DNA from: Streptosporangiaceae bacterium
GTDB lineage: Bacteria > Actinomycetota > Actinomycetes > Streptosporangiales > Streptosporangiaceae
Reading direction: 5' to 3'
Assembly (NCBI GenBank): GCA_030045175.1
Contig: JASIBM010000118.1
Location: forward strand, 1 to 5,664
DNA length: 5,664 nt
Made by a program: the position numbers and the translations under genes. Below the pieces are notes generated by a model. The model was not told where the DNA came from, did no database searches, and was given only the letters and a program-made list of their open reading frames with translations. Every line of letters begins with the position of its first letter. The first letter of the stretch is position 1. Positions 1 through 4,072 of this stretch are shown one piece after another.

Positions 1-167
1 CCGCTGCGGCGCAGCCGCCCGCGATGCCAGTGGGCGGCCACCGCGTAGGCCTGTTCGATCACCGCGGGCCAGTCGCCCGGCGGCACTGCGGCGACGGCAG
101 CCAGGATCGGGGCCAGCACCTGGTCGCCGCCGCTGTCCCTGCCCGAGACCGGGCGCCGCGCGCTCAT
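1..167 (-). CDS. Unrecognised protein, N-terminal part only (cut by window edge)
   Basis: The first 55 codons of a minus-strand gene are present and stay open to the window edge. The ATG lies inside the stop of the PadR-type regulator gene (ATGA, 4-nt overlap), so the two are very probably co-transcribed and translationally coupled; no separate ribosome site is needed. The visible protein begins MSARRPVSGRDSGG and continues with an Ala/Val-rich stretch and a Trp/His-containing segment (AAHWHRGRLRRS). No membrane segment or known motif is recognisable yet. Genes directly downstream of padR-type regulators in actinomycetes often encode the regulator's membrane or transporter partner, but nothing visible proves that here. 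The reading frame is sound; the function is unknown. Confidence 0.6.
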   Translation of the reverse strand, partial: MSARRPVSGRDSGGDQVLAPILAAVAAVPPGDWPAVIEQAYAVAAHWHRGRLRRS

Positions 168-511
168 GCCAGCGTCCCGCTCGTTCCCTGGACTGCCAGG
201 CCCAGCCGCGCCCTTCGCCGGGCGCGCGCCCGGTCGGCCTTGGCCAGCGCCGCGCTGGCCAGATCCGCGCCATCCCGGGTCAGCCGGTAGTAGCGGCGCC
301 GCGGGCGCCCCTCAGCCACGTGCCGGGCCGGATCCTCCCAAGAGCTCTCCACCCACCCCGCTTGCTCCAGCCGCGCCATGATCGGGTACAAGGTGCCGGT
401 CGCCAGATCGGCTGCTGCGCTCAGCTCCAGCCCGTAACGTTCCCCGCTGTCCGCCGCTAGCAGCTCGCGCAGGACGCGCTGCACCGGCTGCGTCATCCTC
501 AGATCCGCCAT
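164..511 (-). CDS. PadR-family winged-helix transcriptional regulator
   Basis: A 115-aa DNA-binding repressor-type protein. The PadR N-terminal winged-helix signature is clear: YGLEL at residues 27-31 (family YGYEL), TGTLYPIMARLEQAGWV at 39-54 (recognition helix and turn, family GTLYPxLxRLExxG), and GRPRRRYYRLTRDG at 69-81 (the wing). A short basic C-terminal helix follows (about 84-103), as in small PadR proteins of subfamily 2 type. I chose the ATG giving MADLRMTQPV over an in-frame ATG 12 codons upstream. The extra residues do not fit the family, and a TAGAGT -10 box ends 7 nt before this ATG, which suggests a leaderless mRNA. The next gene overlaps its stop by 4 nt. PadR proteins usually bind a dyad in their own promoter and release it on ligand or stress. 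The ligand and targets are unknown, and a role in controlling the peptide genes to the right is only a possibility. Confidence 0.9.
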   Translation of the reverse strand: MADLRMTQPVQRVLRELLAADSGERYGLELSAAADLATGTLYPIMARLEQAGWVESSWEDPARHVAEGRPRRRYYRLTRDGADLASAALAKADRARARRRARLGLAVQGTSGTLA

Positions 512-540
512 AGCTCGTACTCTATATAGCTTGTCTATGG
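508..540. promoter_or_regulatory. Candidate PadR autoregulatory operator
   Basis: The outer arms CCATAG (508-513) and CTATGG (535-540) are exact inverted repeats separated by 21 nt. Between them lies the 8-nt palindrome CTATATAG (522-529). The CTAT/ATAG half-sites recur at roughly 12-nt steps across the -10 box and start codon. PadR repressors commonly bind AT-rich dyads overlapping their own promoter. A 6-bp inverted repeat can occur by chance, so this is tentative. Confidence 0.35.
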
Positions 541-547
541 CAGGCAA
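519..547 (-). promoter_or_regulatory. Probable sigma-70-type promoter of the padR-like gene, leaderless
   Basis: Read on the minus strand: TTGCCT at 547-542, a 17-nt spacer, TAGAGT at 524-519 (fits TANNNT), then 7 nt to the ATG at 511. This spacing puts transcription start on or next to the A of the start codon, and no Shine-Dalgarno sequence is present. Leaderless transcripts are common in actinobacteria. Inferred from spacing only. Confidence 0.55.
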
Positions 548-749
548 GACGCAGGGGACGGCGACGGCGGGGAGCGCTGTTTCGTGACCGTGGCCTATTC
601 GCTGACCGGCCGTCCGGCCCGGTTGCGCAGGACGCTGCCGACCTGAGTCTTGGCGCTGGCCGGTGCACCGCTCAGCGACCTTGATGGCCGCCGAGGTCGA
701 GCCCGCGGCCTGGACAAGGAGTGGGCGGACAACGTGCCCGCTATGCCGC

Positions 750-1106
750 CTAATCCCCGCTCGTGTCTTTCAACGGGAAGTGGATGGTCTCCTCGCCGCC
801 AAAGCTCTTCGCCACCTCGAGCAGTGTATAGAACGAGTTACATGCGCTCTTGATAACGTCCTCGTTGCGCAGGAGAACGGGCACGCTATTGACCGACTGG
901 CTTACTCCCCGGACAACATCGTTGACGGTCTCGTTCACTCCCGCGCCAGAGGTACTGAGGACATGATATCCGAGCTTGTACCTCTCTACGACCGAGGCTT
1001 CTTCGGGCGTGAGCATTAGCCTGTAATGCAGATTGAACTGAACGCCCTTGTTGCCGCCAAACACGCCTTTCATGTCGGCTTGGGTTCGCTTAATAACTAG
1101 CTTCAT
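750..1106 (-). CDS. Unrecognised 118-aa protein, low-GC gene, possibly acquired
   Basis: The predicted soluble protein starts MKLVIKRTQADMKGVFGGNK and ends with FGGEETIHFPLKDTSGD. The start is fixed by a good ribosome site: AAAGGA (minus strand, 1121-1116), 9 nt before the ATG. An in-frame ATG 27 codons upstream would add low-quality sequence across that site. I see no transmembrane segment, signal peptide or catalytic motif. The pattern is mixed strand/helix, with two Gly-Gly turns (FGGNKG, SFGGEE) and one Cys. I do not recognise a named domain. By my count the gene is about 54% GC, against much higher values in the flanking genes, and it uses codons such as GTT, ATT, AAA, CTA and TAT that the neighbours avoid. 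That fits recent horizontal acquisition. It stands alone, divergent from the MauE-like gene. No function can be assigned. Confidence 0.75.
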   Translation of the reverse strand: MKLVIKRTQADMKGVFGGNKGVQFNLHYRLMLTPEEASVVERYKLGYHVLSTSGAGVNETVNDVVRGVSQSVNSVPVLLRNEDVIKSACNSFYTLLEVAKSFGGEETIHFPLKDTSGD

Positions 1107-1242
1107 GACCGATTGTCCTTTCTTTGGCGTAGCTGAATGGCAGCGAAAAGCTGGCCACGCATTACTCCGCCTAGACCCGCCACCCATGGACAGCGTCCAC
1201 CCTGCTCCACCGGTCTACCGAATCTCTACCCGCCACTCTCGG

Positions 1243-1261
1243 GCTGCCTTGCGCAGGCAGC
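1243..1261. other. Hairpin, GCTGCCT / AGGCAGC with 5-nt loop
   Basis: Perfect 7-bp stem (1243-1249 with 1255-1261) around the loop TGCGC. No T-tract follows on either strand, and it lies between two divergent gene starts, so it is not an obvious terminator for either. It could be an operator dyad or a remnant of a lost gene's end, or it may have no function. Confidence 0.35.
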
Positions 1262-1335
1262 ATCGTCGGCCGGCCACGGCCGCTCCGCCCTGACTACCCG
1301 ATGCCCGCCCGAGCGCCCGCCCGCCCGAACGCTAT

Positions 1336-1373
1336 CTGCCCGGTGACACAAATGTGCCTTGATGTTGTCGCGC
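1336..1373 (+). promoter_or_regulatory. Shared upstream element, copy 1 (before the MauE-like gene)
   Basis: This 38-nt stretch matches 2301-2338 at 31 of 38 positions by eye. It reads CTGCCCGG, then TGACACA, ATGTGCC and TTGATG. The core is a CACA-N2-TGTG dyad (1347-1356). A TTGATG/GATGTT box follows that could serve as a -35 (with TACCGT at 1381-1386, 16 nt on) or as a -10. The gene start is 63 nt beyond its end. Likely an activator- or repressor-binding promoter region; the protein that binds it is not known. Confidence 0.6.
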
Positions 1374-1436
1374 CCGCAGCTACCGTCAGGTACAACACAG
1401 TGGCGGGCCGGCAGTGTTTCAGGCGGGTGATCTGAC

Positions 1437-2093
1437 ATGTGGCTAAGCTTCGAGATCATCACCCGCGTCATCACGGGCGGGTTCATGCTCCTCGCCGGAA
1501 TAGCCAAGCTGTCGGCCGGCCCGGCCTGGCGGCGGAAATGGCTGGCCGCCTTCCGCCTGGTGCCACTGCCATTGGCAGGCGCGATCGCGCTCGGGACCAC
1601 CATCGCCGAACTGTCCGCCGGCGCCGCCTTACTGACTGGCGCCGCCGGGCGCGCGGGCGCCGCGGCGGCCGCCGGGCTGCTGGTGCTGGTGACGGGCGCG
1701 GTAGCGGTCAGCCTGCTTCGCGGGCTGCGCGTCCCCTGCGGCTGCCTGGGCAGGTTCGGGCAACTGATCACCTGGCGGATCGTGGCGCGCAACCTGATCC
1801 TGATAGCCGCGGTGACTGTCCTGGCGGTGCATGGCGTGACCGCGGGAGTCGGCGGGCTCCCCTGGCCGGCCCAAGCCGCCGTGTTCGCGGCGATGCTCGC
1901 CGCAGCCGCCGCCTTCTCGCGCTACCGCAGTCGGGGCCACCGCGATCGGCCGGTCATCACCGCGCCAGCAGGCCCCGCCGGCGAGCCAGGCCACCAAGGC
2001 GGCGCGCCGCAGGTTCCGGCACGCCAGAACCACACCGCCACTCATCAGGAAAGCAAGCACCCGCCCCTAGCAGAAAGGCAGCCATCGTCATGA
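1437..2093 (+). CDS. MauE/DoxX-like redox-associated membrane protein
   Basis: A 218-aa integral membrane protein with about five hydrophobic segments: roughly residues 8-24, 46-68, 74-95, 116-134 and 143-160. The diagnostic site is the CGC pair in PCGCLGRFG (Cys101, Cys103), followed by W113 and RN at 118-119, as in the MauE family (named for methylamine dehydrogenase maturation). MauE-type proteins are thought to support disulfide formation or thiol redox on the outer side of the membrane. Residues 162-218 form a hydrophilic Pro/Gly/His-rich tail longer than usual for the family, predicted disordered. The start is supported by GGTGATC (1426-1432), an exact match to the 16S 3' end, although only 4 nt from ATG. 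Leu65 is encoded by TTA, the rare bldA-dependent codon in streptomycetes. The stop overlaps the start of the CX3C peptide gene (ATGA), implying coupled translation and a shared job in oxidising that peptide (inference). Confidence 0.85.
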   Translation: MWLSFEIITRVITGGFMLLAGIAKLSAGPAWRRKWLAAFRLVPLPLAGAIALGTTIAELSAGAALLTGAAGRAGAAAAAGLLVLVTGAVAVSLLRGLRVPCGCLGRFGQLITWRIVARNLILIAAVTVLAVHGVTAGVGGLPWPAQAAVFAAMLAAAAAFSRYRSRGHRDRPVITAPAGPAGEPGHQGGAPQVPARQNHTATHQESKHPPLAERQPSS

Positions 2094-2293
2094 TCCATCG
2101 GATACTCGCCAGAATCCTCGGCGGGCTAGGCGCGGTCTTCCCCGAGTTCCGCGCCCACCCCGCGCACGCGCTCACCTGCCAGGAAGAGTGCGATAATCTC
2201 GGTGAGCTATGCGTCGAAAAATGCCTCGGCGACCCTACGTGCCTTGCGAACTGCCGTGCTGAGGTCGCCGCTTGCCTGGCGGCTTGCCCGTAG
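2090..2293 (+). CDS. Small secreted-type peptide with duplicated CX3CX6CX3C cysteine pattern
   Basis: A 67-aa precursor-like protein. The ATG overlaps the MauE-like gene stop by 4 nt, and AGAAAGG (2072-2078) lies 11 nt upstream. Residues 1-27 look like a leader: two Arg, a short hydrophobic stretch (ILGGLGAVF, 9-17), Pro18, and an AHA end (25-27) that fits an A-x-A protease site. The putative mature part (28-67) has Cys at 30, 34, 41, 45, 51, 55, 62 and 66. Each half is CX3CX6CX3C with cysteines at i, i+4, i+11 and i+15, which places all four on one helix face. The halves are joined by LGDPT, a likely turn. The expected fold is an antiparallel helical hairpin pinned by up to four disulfides (30-66, 34-62, 41-55, 45-51), which recalls alpha-hairpinin and small-TIM twin-CX3C proteins in architecture only. 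No homologue is recognised. Antimicrobial, toxin or signalling roles are all possible. Confidence 0.8.
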   Translation: MIHRILARILGGLGAVFPEFRAHPAHALTCQEECDNLGELCVEKCLGDPTCLANCRAEVAACLAACP

Positions 2294-2300
2294 CCTCTTC

Positions 2301-2338
2301 CTGCCTGATGACACAGATGTGCCCTGATGCTCTCCCGC
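2301..2338 (+). promoter_or_regulatory. Shared upstream element, copy 2 (before the S26 peptidase gene)
   Basis: A near-copy of 1336-1373, starting 8 nt after the CX3C peptide stop. It reads CTGCCTGA, then TGACACA, ATGTGCC and CTGATG, with the CACA-N2-TGTG dyad at 2312-2321. The distance from CTGCC to TGAT is 24 nt in both copies. The S26 gene begins 86 nt downstream of it, so this probably marks a separate promoter rather than simple read-through from the MauE-like unit. It could instead act at the end of the preceding gene. Confidence 0.6.
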
Positions 2339-2423
2339 GCGGCTATCGCCGTGGCGGCGGTCATGGCTGGGCACCTCATGAGGTTAGCGAGCCGGCCATC
2401 CGGCAGGCTCAGGCGGCAGCGGC

Positions 2424-3032
2424 ATGACGCCTCGGCGCGCCCGCCTGGCGGTCGCCGTGGCCTTCGCCGCTGCCGCCTGGGCGCTGACCCGCTGGGCGCG
2501 CCGTCACCTGCGGGTGGTCACCGTGTCTGGCACTAGCATGCTCCCCGCCTATCGGCCCGGCGACCTCCTGACCATCCGGCGCATCCCCGCTTCCGCCATC
2601 CGCCCCGGCGACGTGGTAATCCTGCACGCGGACAGCCCCGGACGGCACCAGCCGGTCACCGCCCCCTGGATCATCAAGCGCGTGGCCGCCGTCCCCGGCG
2701 ACCCGGTAGCCCCCGGCACGCTACCCTACGGCCACCAAGCCACCGTCCCGCCTGGCCAGCTCATCCTTCTCGGCGACAACCTCGCCCACAGCATCGACTC
2801 ACGGCAACACGGGTACTTCCCCGCCAGCAACGTCATCGGCCGGGTCATCACAGGTGCCGGGCGAAGAACCGTAGCGTGCTATCTGCCTCGAAGGCCGGGA
2901 CCTCGCCGTGCTTGCCGGGGTTGGCGTGCAGCGTCTTCTCGGCTGAGGCCAGGGCGTCGAACAGTGCCAGGCTCTGCGCCCGCGGCACCCGCTCATCGTC
3001 CCACTGCACCAAGAACTCCACAGGGACGGTGA
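2424..3032 (+). CDS. S26-family signal-peptidase-like protease, tail probably aberrant
   Basis: A membrane-anchored serine protease of the signal peptidase I type. One N-terminal membrane segment (about residues 7-22) precedes the catalytic parts. Box B is VSGTSMLPAYRPGD, with nucleophile Ser38. Box D is IIKRVAAVPGD, with general base Lys85. Box E is LLGDNLAHSIDSRQHG (116-130), with GDN and S-x-DSR intact. All catalytic elements are present, so an active Ser/Lys enzyme is expected outside the membrane. It likely trims the leaders of the neighbouring cysteine-rich peptides, whose leaders end in AHA and AAA (inference). No alternative start is open upstream: TAG at 2385-2387, no GTG or TTG between, and only a weak ribosome site. 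The recognisable domain ends near residue 145. Residues after about 141 overlap the convergent hydrolase gene by 185 nt and are Arg/Pro-rich, as expected of antisense reading, so the native stop may have been lost. Confidence 0.82.
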   Translation: MTPRRARLAVAVAFAAAAWALTRWARRHLRVVTVSGTSMLPAYRPGDLLTIRRIPASAIRPGDVVILHADSPGRHQPVTAPWIIKRVAAVPGDPVAPGTLPYGHQATVPPGQLILLGDNLAHSIDSRQHGYFPASNVIGRVITGAGRRTVACYLPRRPGPRRACRGWRAASSRLRPGRRTVPGSAPAAPAHRPTAPRTPQGR

Positions 3033-3576
3033 TCCGCGCGGCGGCTCCAGCCGATGCCAGCGCCCCGCCCAGGCCCAGCACCGCCGCGCGGACCCGGGGC
3101 TCGGCGGCGACGAACGGGACGCCGAGCCCGCAACCAAGCGACACGCCCCAGTAACCCACCGGGCCGGCGCCGACGTGGCCGAGCTCTTGGACCGCGTCCA
3201 GGACCGCCTGCCATTCCGGCACGGTCTGGCGGGCCACGAGCGCCTGGAAGCCAGCGACCAGCGGAGCCAGTTCCTCTCCCGCCGCCACGCGCGCCTGGTT
3301 CTCGGTCGCGATCCGGTCGTACTCCGCTACGACCGGCCGGTCGCCATGGCCGGGCACGTCGACCGCCGCCACCGCGAAACCGCACTCCGTCACGAAGCGG
3401 CCCGCGCGAGCCGTCATGTCCGGGGCCTTCTTGTGCTGCCCGCCGCCGTGTCCCATCAAGATCAGGGGACGAGCACCGGCGGCACTTGCTGGCGTCCACA
3501 GCACGCCGGGAATCTGCCCGAGGGTAAAGAGCTGTTCGAAGACGCCGCCAGACGACGTCTCAGAGGTGAAGCGCAT
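2848..3576 (-). CDS. Alpha/beta hydrolase, dienelactone-hydrolase-like
   Basis: A complete 242-aa soluble hydrolase. The oxyanion-hole region is LILMGHGGGQHKK (38-50). The nucleophile elbow is GYWGVSLGCG, with GxSxG at 144-148 and Ser146. The likely acid is Asp193 or Asp194 in QWDDERVP, and the catalytic His is probably 223 in GKHGE, so the triad is in the expected order and spacing. The length is normal for small DLH/BAAT-type esterases. Start: the ATG has AAAGG 11 nt upstream; an internal Met54 would remove the oxyanion loop and is rejected. The substrate is unknown. It is encoded against the direction of the peptide genes and has its own upstream region, so it may be a housekeeping esterase or an insertion rather than part of the peptide system. 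Its 3' end overlaps the S26 peptidase frame by 185 nt. Confidence 0.88.
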   Translation of the reverse strand: MRFTSETSSGGVFEQLFTLGQIPGVLWTPASAAGARPLILMGHGGGQHKKAPDMTARAGRFVTECGFAVAAVDVPGHGDRPVVAEYDRIATENQARVAAGEELAPLVAGFQALVARQTVPEWQAVLDAVQELGHVGAGPVGYWGVSLGCGLGVPFVAAEPRVRAAVLGLGGALASAGAAARITVPVEFLVQWDDERVPRAQSLALFDALASAEKTLHANPGKHGEVPAFEADSTLRFFARHL

Positions 3577-3612
3577 AGCGTTTCAAGCCTTTCGGGATGC
3601 CTTCTGCGGGCA

Positions 3613-3674
3613 CTCCCTAGGCCATGCGGAGGAGGGAGCCCCGACCGGTCACAGCGTTGATCGGTCTCACCTCC
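3613..3674 (-). other. Hydrolase 5' leader: orphan Shine-Dalgarno, 11-codon frame and inverted repeat
   Basis: On the minus strand, a near-perfect ribosome site GGAGGTGA (3674-3667) stands about 90 nt before the hydrolase start. The first start codon after it is a GTG at 3652, 14 nt away, which opens VTGRGSLLRMA and stops at 3617. CTCCCT and AGGGAG (3613-3618 and 3633-3638) form a 6-bp inverted repeat, and the CCTCC overlapping it could instead pair with the GGAGG. This may be a leader-peptide or alternative-pairing control, or coincidence; no known riboswitch is recognised. Confidence 0.2.
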
Positions 3675-3703
3675 TCAGTTCGCGGCAGCGCACGACGACG
3701 CCG

Positions 3704-3733
3704 AACCTATCACAAAGGGCAGTCACGCGTCAC
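3704..3733 (-). promoter_or_regulatory. Possible promoter of the hydrolase gene
   Basis: Minus strand: GTGACG (3733-3728; four of six matches to TTGACA), an 18-nt spacer, TAGGTT (3709-3704; fits TANNNT). Transcription would begin near 3697, leaving an untranslated leader of about 120 nt before the hydrolase ATG at 3576. This leader contains the structure described at 3613-3674. Weak evidence. Confidence 0.35.
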
Positions 3734-3769
3734 GGCTGCGGCAGCATGACGGAAGGGCTACCGGGAGGT

Positions 3770-3814
3770 TGCCGGATGACTGCCGGATGACTGCCGGGCA
3801 ACTGCCTGGATGAC
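3770..3814 (+). repeat. 11-nt-period direct repeats upstream of the second peptide gene
   Basis: Four head-to-tail units start at 3770, 3781, 3792 and 3803: TGCCGGATGAC twice, then TGCCGGGCAAC, then TGCCTGGATGAC (12 nt). The period is one helical turn, so all copies face the same side of the DNA. SARP-type activators of actinomycetes bind heptamer direct repeats at 11-nt spacing just upstream of a -10 region, and this array has that geometry. The repeated word also opens the shared elements at 1336 and 2301. The identity of the binding protein is not known. Confidence 0.65.
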
Positions 3815-3840
3815 CACGATATCGCGTGGTTCTCTTGATA
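3802..3840 (+). promoter_or_regulatory. Shared upstream element, copy 3 (variant), with dyad
   Basis: Begins CTGCCTGGATGAC, like copies 1 and 2. It then has a longer dyad, ACCACG (3813-3818) and CGTGGT (3825-3830) around ATATCG, and ends CTCTTGAT. CTGCC to TGAT is 34 nt here against 24 nt in the other two copies, that is, about one extra helical turn. A -10 could be GATATC (3818-3823) or the GATAGG at 3837-3842; neither is a strong match. The peptide ribosome site follows 20 nt later. Confidence 0.45.
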
Positions 3841-3872
3841 GGTCTGCGCTCAGCGTTCGAAAGGAGTACCGC

Positions 3873-4067
3873 ATGCGTCTAGTAACGTCGCTCGCCGACC
3901 GCATGGTCAGCGCGCTTGTTCCAAATAAAACGGCAGCTGCTGGCTGCTCGGGTGTATTCTATAATGTCTGCACTCCATGCTCGGCCAAGGTCCAGAAGGT
4001 GCAGCAGTGCAACTGGCATTCCAACTGCACCTATTCGTGCAGCGCTTGCTATGAGCAATCCTGCTAA
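3873..4067 (+). CDS. Second eight-cysteine peptide precursor
   Basis: A 64-aa protein. The start is well fixed: AAAGGAG (3860-3866) lies 6 nt before the ATG, so an in-frame ATG 21 codons upstream, inside the operator region, is rejected. Residues 1-23 form an amphipathic, leader-like segment (LVTSLADRMVSALVP) that ends in KTAAA. The rest has Cys at 25, 33, 36, 46, 52, 56, 59 and 64, including CTPC and CSAC, and ends in Cys. The pattern differs from that of the CX3C peptide. By my count the gene is about 54% GC, well below its neighbours, as often seen for exported peptide genes. With an ABC exporter directly downstream it is best read as a ribosomally made, exported, probably disulfide-bonded peptide such as a bacteriocin or signal (inference). 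The two CxxC pairs also allow a small metal-binding protein. No named family is recognised. Confidence 0.8.
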   Translation: MRLVTSLADRMVSALVPNKTAAAGCSGVFYNVCTPCSAKVQKVQQCNWHSNCTYSCSACYEQSC

Positions 4068-4072
4068 TTAAA

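Larger units (their letters stand above)
1107..1436. other. Intergenic region between divergent genes
   Basis: This 330-nt stretch separates the minus-strand 118-aa gene from the plus-strand MauE-like gene. No frame in it has a credible start, ribosome site and family resemblance. It holds the ribosome site of the minus-strand gene (1116-1121), a 7-bp hairpin (1243-1261), a C-rich low-complexity tract (about 1300-1330), and the shared upstream element at 1336-1373. No clear -10/-35 pair was found for the minus-strand gene. Confidence 0.5.

Noticed and set aside
600..625. GC-rich inverted repeat around ACCGGCC / GGCCCGGT in the 548-749 gap
   Set aside because: The stem needs a bulge, no T-run follows, and such matches are frequent in high-GC DNA. 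Nothing else of note is seen in this gap.
663..1019. Plus-strand open frame of 118 aa across 663-1019
   Set aside because: It is mostly antisense to the 118-aa minus-strand gene, has no ribosome site and shows no family likeness. A fleeting resemblance of its start (MAAEVEPAAWTR) to transposase sequence was too short to support an IS remnant.
1138..1158. Small CAGC-GAAAA-GCTG hairpin upstream of the low-GC gene
   Set aside because: Only 4 clean base pairs, extended through a bulge. No recognised riboswitch or operator.
1226..1792. Minus-strand frame of 188 aa opposite the MauE-like gene
   Set aside because: Antisense shadow of a high-GC gene. The IKAHLCH-like segment seen here and at 1957-2379 is the antisense reading of the shared DNA element, not a protein motif.
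2099..2126. Gly-Gly in the first precursor (ILGG, residues 11-12) as a double-glycine export cleavage site
   Set aside because: Cleavage there would leave an implausibly short leader, and the exporter lacks the C39 domain that cuts such sites. The AHA site at 25-27 fits better.
2327..2536. Plus-strand frame with a hydrophobic start (MLSRAAIAVAAVMAG) upstream of the S26 gene
   Set aside because: Its ATG lies inside the shared regulatory element, it lacks a ribosome site, and its second half overlaps the S26 coding region in another frame with Arg-rich content.
3054..3527. Long plus-strand frames opposite the hydrolase gene
   Set aside because: Arg/Pro-rich antisense frames. The minus-strand hydrolase has an intact Ser-Asp-His triad and normal length.
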